Source: Glaciecola sp. HTCC2999
GTDB taxonomy: Bacteria; Pseudomonadota; Gammaproteobacteria; Enterobacterales; Alteromonadaceae
Length of the DNA stretch: 64,000 nucleotides
Direction: 5' to 3'
NCBI RefSeq assembly: GCF_000155775.1
Contig: NZ_DS989810.1
Coordinates: 476,611 to 540,610 of the forward strand
Shown here: in pieces, positions 53,920-62,728 of the stretch
Numbering within the stretch: the stretch's first letter is position 1
Layout of the letters: each line of letters begins with the position of its first letter
The notes under the pieces: model-generated
What the model saw: the letters and a program-made list of their open reading frames with translations, nothing else
Database searches by the model: none
What the model was told of the DNA's origin: nothing
Translations under genes and position numbers: made by a program

Positions 53920-56154
53920 TTATTTCTTCATATTACGATAAAACGATCGCCTAGTGAAACAAATAATGCCAAGCGAGAGCAAAACTAACAAGCCAACACC
54001 GCCGCCACTACTCGATGATTCATCAGCTACAGTTAATGGTGGAGCTGGCTGTACAGGAGTAGGAGTTGGCGCGGGAGCATTTACCGTAATCGTAATACTT
54101 TCAGATTGTTTAATACTACCATCGCTTTTAGCGGCTACTGCATCTAGGGTATACTCTCCTGCAGTTGCAGGTTGCCAAGCAAAGGTATAAGGAGGTGTTG
54201 TGCTGCTAAAAACAAAGTTGCCATTGACATGAAAATCAACTTTACTAACTTTACCATAATTGGAGCTTACACTGGCGTCCAGCGTGAGGCTTTCACCCGC
54301 AGTCATTTCACTTGTACTTGGTTGTGCTAAGCTTACATCAAACACTAAGGGCTCACCGTTTAGACTAACCAATGTAGTGGCGGATGTTTTTTCTGTGCCA
54401 TCTTCTTTGAACGCTTTAACCGTTATTTCATGTGTGCCGGGTGTAGAAGGTCGCCAAGTAAAAATATATGGCGCGTTACTATCGCTAGCTAATAAATCGC
54501 CATTTTCAAAAAATTGAACCGAATCAATCGCCCCTTCGTTAACGCTAACACTAGCTTGCAGGTTAATGCTTTGCCCAACGTCATACCTATACTTATTGGA
54601 TTCAGTAGTCACTTTTACGTCAAACACATCAGCGATAATGTTCGTATCGTTTAGCACAATCTTATTAAATGAAAACGGGGCTAAGCTAATATTTTTATTA
54701 CCATCAGATACTAAATTAAGAGGGTTCTCATCTATTGGTAAAATACGTTCTTCGTCTAATGAACTAAAGGCCATAGCGTAGTGCGTTACATTACCGTTAT
54801 ATGCCGCATTGTCTAAGGTCAACGTAAAAGGGGAAGCTTTATCAGTAAGATTTAACGCCAAGATAACGATTTTATTGTCTTTTATTACCGCCCTAGCACT
54901 TATGCTTTTTACACCACTTTCTAATTCAACGGCGCTTATATCGCTGTCTAACAAGGTGCTGTCTTGTAAAACTGAACGAATAATTTCATGGGCAGAACCA
55001 AATAAGGTTTTTTCTAAAGGCTCTTTAACACTAGGCCTAAATACTCCTGGTTGTACTTCTTTTTGATGCCACACTAAAAAAGAATTCAATTTACCATTAA
55101 CACTAAACCAATTGGCTCTTTGGTAAATATCTTGGTTTTCACTCATAAATATATAAGTATCTGCCATTCCTAAAATTGACGCTGCATTTGGTCCACCTGA
55201 CTTAACCCCCCATTCTGTTAACCAAATAGGTTTATTAGGCGCAACTTGTCGCGAATAATTATTCACAGAATTGGCAATGTGAACACGCGCTAGTAGCGCA
55301 GTTTTATAAGCTTCATTGCTATCATTATTGTCATCGGGATCGTAGCCAACATAGGTGTGTACTGTCACCGCATCAAAATAATCTTTACTTTCTGTGAGTA
55401 GTTCATTGTAATTAGGGTTGGCATAATTTTCTTTTCTTAATAGAGGTATAGAAAGTTGAATATTTGGATTTATCGCTTTTAAAGCCTTAGACATTGATTG
55501 TGCACGGGCAATATAATCACTCACGTTGGGTATAATTGTACTGCGTTGGCCAGGATAAAAGTTTTCATTACCCATTTCTATATTGGTGACAGTAAAACCT
55601 CGATCAATTAAGTCCATGTATCGGTCTACTGACTCAGAACTACCATCATCTAAAGGGCTACTGCCGTCTTCACCATCAGCACTCATATTAAATGTCCATA
55701 CCATATCAAAGGGCTGTCCCTGATCATTTAAACGCTCGTTATTTAATTCTTGTAATCCATCAATGCCTACTTTTGAGCCACTTGATTCAAATACTTGAAT
55801 TGTCGATAAATGGTCTAGCAGTCTGGATTTCGTTTCTCCGAGTGAGTTAGTAAATGTCACTCTATCGTCACCGAATTGTCTCGTGCTATCAGTACGCCAA
55901 TCATACCAATTTGCCCATAAGCCATGAGGGAAGCGTATAGTTAAGGGGGCGAATGTTCTTATTAATTCTTTTTCGTTTGAATAAGTAAAGTTAAAAATAT
56001 TGGTGCCGAGCAAGTTATTGTTATATTTTTGTTGTTGATGTGTATTTATGTTTATTTCTGCTGATATTGTTTCTGGCAACTCAAATGGATAATCGCTGGC
56101 ATTAGATGAAGGTATTATTAAAAGTTGCAATGCAACAAGATTAGAAATTTTCAT
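53920..56154 (-). CDS. Clan GH-A glycoside hydrolase with two Ig-like domains and GlyGly-CTERM
   Basis: A 744-aa secreted enzyme with a signal peptide (about 1-19, SSNA). The TIM-barrel (about 30-420) has IRFPHGLWANWYDW, acid/base Glu197 in IEMGNENFY and nucleophile Glu314 in WLTEWG, the retaining GH-A layout seen in GH39/GH51/GH79-like enzymes; I cannot fix the family. A beta-sandwich (about 420-500) and two Ig-like repeats (about 505-600, 605-695) follow. It ends in SSSSGGGVG, a hydrophobic helix and a basic tail: a GlyGly-CTERM signal cleaved by rhombosortase and exported by type II secretion. It is the upstream-most gene of the cassette. Confidence 0.87.
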   Translation of the reverse strand: MKISNLVALQLLIIPSSNASDYPFELPETISAEININTHQQQKYNNNLLGTNIFNFTYSNEKELIRTFAPLTIRFPHGLWANWYDWRTDSTRQFGDDRVTFTNSLGETKSRLLDHLSTIQVFESSGSKVGIDGLQELNNERLNDQGQPFDMVWTFNMSADGEDGSSPLDDGSSESVDRYMDLIDRGFTVTNIEMGNENFYPGQRSTIIPNVSDYIARAQSMSKALKAINPNIQLSIPLLRKENYANPNYNELLTESKDYFDAVTVHTYVGYDPDDNNDSNEAYKTALLARVHIANSVNNYSRQVAPNKPIWLTEWGVKSGGPNAASILGMADTYIFMSENQDIYQRANWFSVNGKLNSFLVWHQKEVQPGVFRPSVKEPLEKTLFGSAHEIIRSVLQDSTLLDSDISAVELESGVKSISARAVIKDNKIVILALNLTDKASPFTLTLDNAAYNGNVTHYAMAFSSLDEERILPIDENPLNLVSDGNKNISLAPFSFNKIVLNDTNIIADVFDVKVTTESNKYRYDVGQSINLQASVSVNEGAIDSVQFFENGDLLASDSNAPYIFTWRPSTPGTHEITVKAFKEDGTEKTSATTLVSLNGEPLVFDVSLAQPSTSEMTAGESLTLDASVSSNYGKVSKVDFHVNGNFVFSSTTPPYTFAWQPATAGEYTLDAVAAKSDGSIKQSESITITVNAPAPTPTPVQPAPPLTVADESSSSGGGVGLLVLLSLGIICFTRRSFYRNMKK

Positions 56155-56591
56155 TTATTCTCCACTCACGGTATTAATCAACAACATCATTAAGTCAACG
56201 TTACTTAAGATTGCTCATGAAACTTACTTAAACTTTATTCACTTTTGCTGCTGTAGGTGCTAAAGCTTCATACGCCAAGACTTTTTACATATAAGTTTTA
56301 GATGGTTATTGTGTTTTGAGATCTACCAAGTTTGACCATAGCCAATCACTCTATCAAAAATGACTTACAATGACCCTAATAAAACACAGATGACAACTTA
56401 TGACTCATTGTGATTTTTTTAGATCGTAAACGATAAGTTTCGAATTGTAAATTAATTGTTTTATGCCAAAGAAGCGAAAAAACATTAGGCTTAAACGAAT
56501 AAATGAATCGACTCATAAGCTAACAACAGATTGAGTTTAGTATGCTAACCTCGTTTATTGCTCTTCCACGTCCCATCATATTGATACCCTA
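56155..56591. other. Upstream region of the glycosidase gene
   Basis: About 440 bp of AT-rich DNA with no supported gene. Promoter elements for the leftward glycosidase transcript are expected here, but none is clear. Confidence 0.4.
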
Positions 56592-56634
56592 TGTTTGCTT
56601 TGGCATTCAATTGACAAGGTTTACGCGGACGTTG
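56592..56634 (+). repeat. 43-bp direct repeat, copy 2
   Basis: Matches 53863-53905 except at three positions. Together the copies bound a ~2.7-kb block containing only the GH-A glycosidase gene and its leader. Confidence 0.75.
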
Positions 56635-56647
56635 TCTAGCTCACCTG

Positions 56648-56902
56648 TTACGCCATATCCGTTATACGATACTGTGTACTTCTAGCCCCTAGCCCAATTG
56701 ACAATTCATCACCTGTTTCTTTGCCTAGTAATTGCTTACCTAACGGTGAGTGTGTACTGATGACCATGATCTTTCGCTGTTTAAATTCAAACTTGATCCC
56801 ACCTGACACGGGCGCTAAAAAGACCCAAAGAGACGTCTCATTCTGGTCGATAATCTCAACCAAAGCGCCAATAGTGATAATATCAATGTCATTAACAGTC
56901 AT
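56648..56902 (-). CDS. Stand-alone GreA/GreB C-terminal-domain protein
   Basis: An 84-aa protein equivalent to the FKBP-like C-terminal domain of GreA/GreB. IGALVEIIDQNE leads into HSPLGKQLLGKETGDELSI, the conserved SP-x-G-x-x-L-x-G-K-x-x-GD signature, and it ends ARSTQYRITDM. It lacks the N-terminal coiled coil that enters the RNA polymerase channel, so it may bind polymerase without cleavage activity, like Rnk-type proteins. It lies near the right end of element C. Start ATG at 56902 follows GAGGAAT on the minus strand, a good Shine-Dalgarno. Confidence 0.75.
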   Translation of the reverse strand: MTVNDIDIITIGALVEIIDQNETSLWVFLAPVSGGIKFEFKQRKIMVISTHSPLGKQLLGKETGDELSIGLGARSTQYRITDMA

Positions 56903-56954
56903 GGGTTAGTATTCCTCTTACTTAATATACCCATACCATGAGGATTACGTTTTT

Positions 56955-57059
56955 TGTAATGGTCTAACTTTCCTAGACACCTAGTTAGAGGTAATATAAC
57001 CAAAACTAACGAGGTTTTTAAAATGGGTAGACGACAATTCACATTGGAATTTAAACGCG
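56955..57059 (+). mobile_element. IS3-family left-end fragment
   Basis: A terminal-repeat-like start (TGTAATGGTCTAACTTTCC) is followed, 60-odd nt later, by ATG 57023 and the start of an OrfA (GRRQFTLEFKRE). Homology ends at about 57059, where integrase sequence begins on the other strand. Only about 105 bp of the IS remains; it marks the break that removed the integrase C-terminus. Confidence 0.6.
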
Positions 57060-57967
57060 AATGCCCAGAGAACGCAAAGCATGGTTCAACGTATTCTCGC
57101 TCAATGGCTTACCCTGCCTGATACCATTAAACAATAACGTACCCCATCAGACAACTTTAACGCTAGTTTCAGGAGTGCTATAACAGGCTCAGTTAGCGGT
57201 ATTACGTGCTCCCTGCCCATCTTATCTTTCGGTATTGTCCATAACTTGCGATCTAGGTCAACATCGTCACAGTGTGCCAGCCTGATCGACTCACTACGGA
57301 GAAAGACATGCGGTGCTATTTGCAGGCAAAGCTTCACAGAAGGCATCAAATTGCTAGCCTGATCAATGGTAGATAACATGCGTGCAAATGCTCCCTGCTC
57401 TATTATCCCAGGCATATGACGCACTCTTGGCTGCTTGGTACAACCTTGCAACGGTTGGGCTGGGTTAGCTTCACAATACAAGTTTTGCACACTGTATTTA
57501 AAGATTTGGCTTGTAATGTTCTGTACTCGTTTAGCTAGCTCCAAGTACCCATCAGACTCCAGTTGCTTGAGTATGGGCAAAGTGTCTCTTGGCTTGATAT
57601 GAGAGACTGTTATGTGACCTAGAGTGGGTAAAAGGTATCGTTCTATTCGTCTTTCAATGAGTTGTTTGTTTTTGCTGCTTGTATACCCTTTATAGTCGAG
57701 CCACTGTGAGGCTGCTAGCTCAAAGGTAACGCTCTTATACTGCACGACTGAGGATAGTTCATCACGCAACGTTCTAGCTTGATCAAGGGTTGTATTGGGG
57801 TATGTTCCAAGGGCTTTCATGGTCCATGAACCAGCATAGTTTTTATGACGATAACGCCATATCTTAGAGCCTGTTTTAGTCACTTCGAGGTAAAGACTAT
57901 CTGAATCTAAATGACGTTCTAGTTTGGTGGGAGTTTTGAGACGTTGTATCTTGGTTTTAGTTAACAT
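57060..57967 (-). pseudogene. Tyrosine integrase of element C, frameshifted and truncated
   Basis: A paralogue of the intact integrase at 31279-32403, matching it from the start (LTKTKIQRLKTPTKLERHLDSDSL) through R224-equivalent FLRSESIRLA and MGREHVIPLTEP. The frame is lost after about residue 270: reading the next frame gives LLFNGIRQGKPLSENTLN then HALRSLG, after which the gene ends at the IS fragment. The HxxR, second His and Tyr of the active site are gone, so it cannot recombine. Two TCTACTCA octamers lie at 57995-58013 upstream, as in the intact copy. Confidence 0.9.
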
Positions 57968-58102
57968 GTGTTTTTCTCTGTCAGTTACAGATTATCTACT
58001 CAAATTCTACTCATGGTAAACAGTAGAATTTACAAGAACTGGTAATGAGATGTTTTTTAGTAACAACTCACAAAGCCAGTAAACACGGGGCTTTAAAACG
58101 AA

Positions 58103-58131
58103 AAAAGCCAGACTATTATAGTCTAGCTTTT
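58103..58131 (-). terminator. tRNA-Ser terminator
   Basis: Hairpin AAAAGC-C-AGACTA / TTA / TAGTCT-A-GCTTTT, with a T6 run on the minus strand, 8 nt past the tRNA 3' end. The same hairpin is present at 32539-32567. Confidence 0.8.
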
Positions 58132-58138
58132 CATGTAA

Positions 58139-58228
58139 TGGCGGAGAGAGAGGGATTCGAACCCTCGTTAGGTTTAACCCTAAACACACTTTCCAGGCGT
58201 GCGCCTTCAGCCACTCAGCCACCTCTCC
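58139..58228 (-). tRNA. tRNA-Ser(GGA)
   Basis: A complete 90-nt class II tRNA read on the minus strand. Acceptor GGAGAGG pairs with TCTCTCC, discriminator is G and CCA is encoded. D-arm GGCTGAGTGGCTGAAGG, anticodon GGA within CTGGAAA, long variable arm (GGGTTAAACC) and T-arm GAGGGTTCGAATCCCTC are all present. Its 3' end is the attachment site of the integrative array; positions 58139-58212 recur at 27109-27182. Confidence 0.97.
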
Positions 58229-58329
58229 GAAACGTTTCAACAAGATAACTCGTTGATTGCGGCGCGTATATTAGAAAAACACAGGTTAAATAACAAGTGT
58301 TTTCGCGATATTTCTACAATTAACAGTAC

Positions 58330-59409
58330 CTAGACTGAAGTATTCGCGTTCGCTTTTAACTGAGCTGAAAAATCCAACATACGATTTAATGAAATTAAAG
58401 CCCCTTCACGCACACTCTCATCAACTTCAATATTATGTAGTGAATTATCACCAGCATCACAAGTTAACGCTTTATAAATTGATTCAAGGCCATTCATCGC
58501 CATCCAAGGACAATGCGCACAACTTTTGCACGTAGCACCATTTCCACCTGTGGGTGCTTCTAATAACTCTTTATCTGGGACTTGTTGTTGCATCTTATAA
58601 AAGATACCGCGATCGGTCGCGACAATGAGCTGTTTATTAGGCAAGGATTTAGCTGCATTAATAAGCTGTGATGTACTACCTACCGCATCAGCCATTTCCA
58701 CTACACTGGCAGGTGATTCAGGATGCACTAAAATAGCAGCATCTGGATATACATGCTGCAAATCTTTCAAGGCTTTACTAGAAAACTCATCATGGACGAT
58801 ACATTCACCTTGCCACATCAGCATATCAGCACCGGTCTCTTTTGCTATATAACTGCCCAAGTGACGATCAGGTCCCCATATAATCTTGTGCCCTTCACTG
58901 TCCAAATGCTCCACGATCTCTAACGCAATAGATGAAGTCACAATCCAGTCGGCTCTGGCTTTGACTGCCGCAGAAGTGTTTGCATATACGACAACCGTAT
59001 GGTCTGGGTGAGTATCGCAAAAATCCGAAAATTCCTTCTCAGGGCAACCTAAATCTAAAGAGCAAGTCGCCTCTAAAGTGGGCATTAATACCGTTTTTTC
59101 TGGTGATAATATTTTAGATGTTTCACCCATAAACTTAACACCCGCCACAATCAAGGTTTCTGCAGCACAATCTCTTCCAAAACGGGCCATTTCAAGTGAA
59201 TCTGATACACAACCGCCTGTTGCTTCAGCTAATGCTTGAATTTCAGGATCAGTATAGTAATGAGCAACTAACGTTGCATTCTTCTCTACTAATAAACGTT
59301 TTATTTCTTGTGTCAAAAATGCTGAGCGTTCGGCTGATAAGCTAGCCGGTTTTTCAGGAAAAGGATAATCGATCGGAGCAATTCGTAATGCGTCAGTCAT
59401 AATGGTCAT
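58330..59409 (-). CDS. nadA: Quinolinate synthase A
   Basis: A 359-aa [4Fe-4S] enzyme that condenses iminoaspartate and dihydroxyacetone phosphate to quinolinate in de novo NAD synthesis. Triplicated Rossmann-like domains are typical. [15 protein letters not shown] near the N-terminus, [27 protein letters not shown] and the C-terminal [10 protein letters not shown] segment contain the cluster ligands. Start at the ATG ending at 59409; a second ATG nine nt later is possible. Position next to tRNA-Lys and the tol-pal cluster is the usual gammaproteobacterial order. Confidence 0.97.
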   Translation of the reverse strand: MTIMTDALRIAPIDYPFPEKPASLSAERSAFLTQEIKRLLVEKNATLVAHYYTDPEIQALAEATGGCVSDSLEMARFGRDCAAETLIVAGVKFMGETSKILSPEKTVLMPTLEATCSLDLGCPEKEFSDFCDTHPDHTVVVYANTSAAVKARADWIVTSSIALEIVEHLDSEGHKIIWGPDRHLGSYIAKETGADMLMWQGECIVHDEFSSKALKDLQHVYPDAAILVHPESPASVVEMADAVGSTSQLINAAKSLPNKQLIVATDRGIFYKMQQQVPDKELLEAPTGGNGATCKSCAHCPWMAMNGLESIYKALTCDAGDNSLHNIEVDESVREGALISLNRMLDFSAQLKANANTSV

Positions 59410-59557
59410 GATGAGATTAATAATTCGAATATTATACGCATAGCGATAATGAATTCATAGTAGGGTGAATATTGACGATGAATAAAATAACAATTCAAGT
59501 TAAAACTAATAAGGATTATAAAGCTTATAAGATGAATGAGTATTGATAAAGATTAGA

Positions 59558-59633
59558 TGGTGGGTCGTGCTGGATTCGAACCAGCGACCAATTGATTAAA
59601 AGTCAACTGCTCTACCAACTGAGCTAACGACCC
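59558..59633 (-). tRNA. tRNA-Lys(UUU)
   Basis: A 76-nt cloverleaf on the minus strand: acceptor GGGTCGT / ACGACCC, A73, encoded CCA, D-arm TAGCTCAGTTGGTAGAGC, anticodon TTT in GACTTTTAATC and T-arm CTGGTTCGAATCCAG. Confidence 0.97.
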
Positions 59634-59658
59634 ATCTAATGGAAGCGATTGGAAAGAA

Positions 59659-59734
59659 TGGTGGGTCGTGCTGGATTCGAACCAGCGACCAATTGATTAA
59701 AAGTCAACTGCTCTACCAGCTGAGCTAACGACCC
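59659..59734 (-). tRNA. tRNA-Lys(UUU), second copy
   Basis: Differs from the other copy by one base in the D-loop region (AGCTGG versus AGTTGG). The 25-nt spacing shows a tandem pair transcribed together, upstream copy first. Confidence 0.97.
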
Positions 59735-59910
59735 TTTCTTTCAATCTGTTGCCTTGCTAGGCAACGGGCGCATATAATACTCAATTATGAGTCTTAATCA
59801 ACCCTAAATTAGCAAAAACATTAAAAAAAACGTTTTTATTGTGAAAAGCTCAGTTTATGTCTATTTTACAAACAATCTTATACTTTATTAACACACCAAC
59901 ATGCTGAAAA

Positions 59911-60762
59911 TTAAAGCAGGTTTATTTGCTCCTGAGCGAGCTTAGCTGATGTAGTATCAGCATGATTTGCTATGACTTTTTCGAAATATTCACGGGCATT
60001 TTTATTATCACTCAAACTTTTGGCGATGATACCTAACTTTAGTGTTGCATCTGCTACTTTATTTGAAGTTGGGTATTGAGTGTAAAGCGTCCCAAAATGC
60101 TTTTTTGCATCCTGCCAATTCTTTCCATTATAAAAAATTTGACCTAACCAATAATGTGCATTGGGTTTAAATCGTGATTGAGGATAGTCATCTACAAACT
60201 TTTCAAGTGCTGGAATGGCAGCTGCCGTATCACGTTGTTTTAAAATTAAATCAACTGCAGCTTTATAATCAACTGCATCATTATCACTTTGGGTTGCGAC
60301 ACTTGCATCCAATGACGCTGATGGTTGAATAACCGCAGCATTCTCAGAAGTAGTGTTTGTTGTTTTTATGGAGTTAGATTGAGACGGGCTCTTGGTAGTA
60401 AGTGAAGAATTTGTTGAATTAGCCGCTGACAGCTCAGAAACATCTTGAAGCTGCTGAGATTGAATATCAAATGCTAATAATAATTCTCTTTGACGTTGTA
60501 AGATCTTTTCAATCTGAAAATTTTGCTCTTCAATACGTCCACGAATCTCGCTTATCTCGGATTCCATGCTATTAATCTGTTCTTGAACACGCTGTTGATT
60601 CCGTGTGCGTGAATTAACTACACGCTCAAGACTCTCAAGCTTTTCAACTAAATTACCATCAGCCAAATTGTACACAGGCGCTTGCGCTGCCTGTGTACTC
60701 GATATCAACAATAAAGAAGCACCCACCATGGTGCAACTTAATGATCTCGTGGTCATTTTCAT
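59911..60762 (-). CDS. cpoB: Cell division coordinator CpoB (YbgF), tol-pal system
   Basis: A 283-aa periplasmic protein: signal peptide (about 1-25), an N-terminal trimerising coiled coil (about 35-95, NQQRVQEQINSMESEISEIR), a Ser/Thr-rich linker (about 100-160) and C-terminal TPR repeats (about 165-283, DYKAAVDLILKQRD..., NAHYWLGQIFYNGKNW). CpoB links Tol-Pal to septal peptidoglycan synthesis by PBP1B during constriction. It is the last gene of the tol-pal operon, 2 nt after pal. Confidence 0.95.
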   Translation of the reverse strand: MKMTTRSLSCTMVGASLLLISSTQAAQAPVYNLADGNLVEKLESLERVVNSRTRNQQRVQEQINSMESEISEIRGRIEEQNFQIEKILQRQRELLLAFDIQSQQLQDVSELSAANSTNSSLTTKSPSQSNSIKTTNTTSENAAVIQPSASLDASVATQSDNDAVDYKAAVDLILKQRDTAAAIPALEKFVDDYPQSRFKPNAHYWLGQIFYNGKNWQDAKKHFGTLYTQYPTSNKVADATLKLGIIAKSLSDNKNAREYFEKVIANHADTTSAKLAQEQINLL

Positions 60763-60764
60763 AA

Positions 60765-61331
60765 TTATTTATATACAACTACAGCACGTCTGCTTTGTGC
60801 AAATGCGTATTCAGAAGTACCTGTCACTGCCGGCTTTTCTTCACCAAAAGACACAACTGAAATTTGTGATGCAGATACACCAGCATTTAAGAAGTAAGTT
60901 TCAACAGCTTGAGCTCTACGCTCGCCTAATGCGATATTATATTCTGGCGTACCTCGGCTATCAGTATGACCTTCAATCACGATGGTTTGATCCATATTTT
61001 TTACTAAGAATGCAGCATGCTTATCTAATACATTATAAAAGTCAGCTTTAATGGTCGCGCGGTCAAAATCAAAATAAACCGTCTGCATTGACATTAATTC
61101 ATCACGCTCTTGCTCCGCTATTTCTTGCGCTTGTTGTAAACGTTGCGCTGCTTCCAAACGAACTTGTTCTTGATTAGCCTGCTCTGCAGCTTGTTGAGCA
61201 GCGGCTTGTTCTGCTGCTACACGATTTCGTTCAGCGGCTAATTCTGCTTCTGAAGGACCAGAAGAACATGCCATTAATGTCATTACTGGCACAGCAATTA
61301 ATAAAGAACGAAGTGAAGTAGAAGTTTTCAT
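60765..61331 (-). CDS. pal: Peptidoglycan-associated lipoprotein Pal
   Basis: A 188-aa outer-membrane lipoprotein with lipobox LMAC (Cys22). An Ala/Gln-rich linker (about 28-75, likely helical) is longer than in E. coli. The OmpA-like domain (about 80-188) has YFDFDRATI, IEGHTDSRGTPEYN and LGERRAQAVETYF, which bind meso-diaminopimelate of peptidoglycan. It partners TolB and is followed by cpoB in the same operon. Confidence 0.97.
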   Translation of the reverse strand: MKTSTSLRSLLIAVPVMTLMACSSGPSEAELAAERNRVAAEQAAAQQAAEQANQEQVRLEAAQRLQQAQEIAEQERDELMSMQTVYFDFDRATIKADFYNVLDKHAAFLVKNMDQTIVIEGHTDSRGTPEYNIALGERRAQAVETYFLNAGVSASQISVVSFGEEKPAVTGTSEYAFAQSRRAVVVYK

Positions 61332-61360
61332 GAATTTTCCTTGTTATTAAAATTGATATA

Positions 61361-62728
61361 TTAGCGTAAAAATGGTGACCAGCTAGGGGCTTTAATTTGT
61401 CCAGCCACACCAGGTAATCTTGCTTTAAAACGACCATCTAAAGAAACCAATGATAACACTTGCGTTCCCTCATGTAGTGTACTGTAAATGATCATACTAC
61501 CGTTTGGTGCAATACTAGGCGATTCATCTAAAAACGTCGTAGTTAATACTTGCATTGCACCATCGTTTAAATTTTGTCTAGCAATGTGATAGTTACCATT
61601 GGTTCGGTTAACAACGACCAATTCGGTACCGTCAGGTGTTATAGTTCCACCTAAGTTCATATCGCCTTCAAAGGTCAAACGTTTAATTCGATTAGTCTCT
61701 AAATTTACTCTATATATTTGAGGTTTACCACCCCTCTCTGAGCTAAATACTAATTCTTTTCCATTTGGGGCCCATGACGGTTCTGTGTCAATCGCTCGAT
61801 GCCTTGTCACTCGAGTTAATTGACGTGTCGCAATTTCCATAACATAAATATCTGGGTTGCCATCTTTTGATAACACCATCGCAATTTTTTTACCATCAGG
61901 TGAAAAACGTGGTGCGCCATTTATACCCGGAAAATCAGTCAATTTCACACGACTCATCGTATAAATATCTTGAATAAAAATTTGTGGCTTACCATTTTCA
62001 AAAGACACATAAGCAAGCTTATTACCATCTGGAGACCAAGAAGGAGACATCAATGGCTCTTTGGAAGAAAGCAACGCTAATTCATTTTCACCATCATAAT
62101 CAGCAATGACGAGTTGATATGGGCGAGCTACTGTTTCTCTATCTCGCACAGCAACATAAGCAATGCGTGTTAAAAATGCACCACGCTGTCCCGTCAATTT
62201 TTCATAAACAATATCTGAGATACGATGACCAAATTGGCGAAAATCTCGTCCCGTTACCGTTAATGTTCGACCTGCAATCAGTTGTGATTGTCCTGCTACT
62301 AATTGCCCATCTAATAACATTTGTCCTGATTTTTCTAATTGACTTCCTGCTTGCGTATCAATCAGTTGAAAATCGATTTGAAAACGATCACCACCTAATT
62401 CTTTTACTTTTCCTACCACAATGGTGTTAATTCCTTTATCAACCCAAGATTGGTAATTAACGCTACTGATGTCACGCGGAAACTGTGGCATCTGCGACAT
62501 ATTCATAGGATTAAAACGACCGCTTCTTCGTAAGTCATGATTAATGACATCTGATAATTCGCCCGGTAATATGCCCTCGCCTTCCCAACCAAATGGAACC
62601 ACAGCAATGGGTGTGGCATTGTCGACCCCTTCGGTAATAACAATATTTAACTGTGCATGTGCTTTGATTGCTACACACAATAAAATTGAGGTAATGAGTA
62701 TCGTAGTCTGTGATATATATTTTTTCAT
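61361..62728 (-). CDS. tolB: Tol-Pal system protein TolB
   Basis: A 455-aa periplasmic protein with a Sec signal (about 1-25, ending AHA), an N-terminal TolB_N domain (about 27-165) and a six-bladed beta-propeller of WD40-like PD40 repeats (about 190-450, e.g. [31 protein letters not shown]). It bridges Pal and TolA. The start overlaps the tolA stop by 4 nt; pal follows after 29 nt. Confidence 0.97.
   Translation of the reverse strand: MKKYISQTTILITSILLCVAIKAHAQLNIVITEGVDNATPIAVVPFGWEGEGILPGELSDVINHDLRRSGRFNPMNMSQMPQFPRDISSVNYQSWVDKGINTIVVGKVKELGGDRFQIDFQLIDTQAGSQLEKSGQMLLDGQLVAGQSQLIAGRTLTVTGRDFRQFGHRISDIVYEKLTGQRGAFLTRIAYVAVRDRETVARPYQLVIADYDGENELALLSSKEPLMSPSWSPDGNKLAYVSFENGKPQIFIQDIYTMSRVKLTDFPGINGAPRFSPDGKKIAMVLSKDGNPDIYVMEIATRQLTRVTRHRAIDTEPSWAPNGKELVFSSERGGKPQIYRVNLETNRIKRLTFEGDMNLGGTITPDGTELVVVNRTNGNYHIARQNLNDGAMQVLTTTFLDESPSIAPNGSMIIYSTLHEGTQVLSLVSLDGRFKARLPGVAGQIKAPSWSPFLR

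Noticed and set aside
53863-56634. Integron-type attC sites around the glycosidase
   Set aside because: The 43-bp repeats lack the paired core sites and internal palindrome of attC, and no integron integrase is present.
59558-59734. Tandem tRNA-Lys as an att duplication
   Set aside because: Both copies are full-length cloverleaves with 25-nt spacing and no integrase nearby; tandem tRNA-Lys next to nadA/tol-pal is ordinary.
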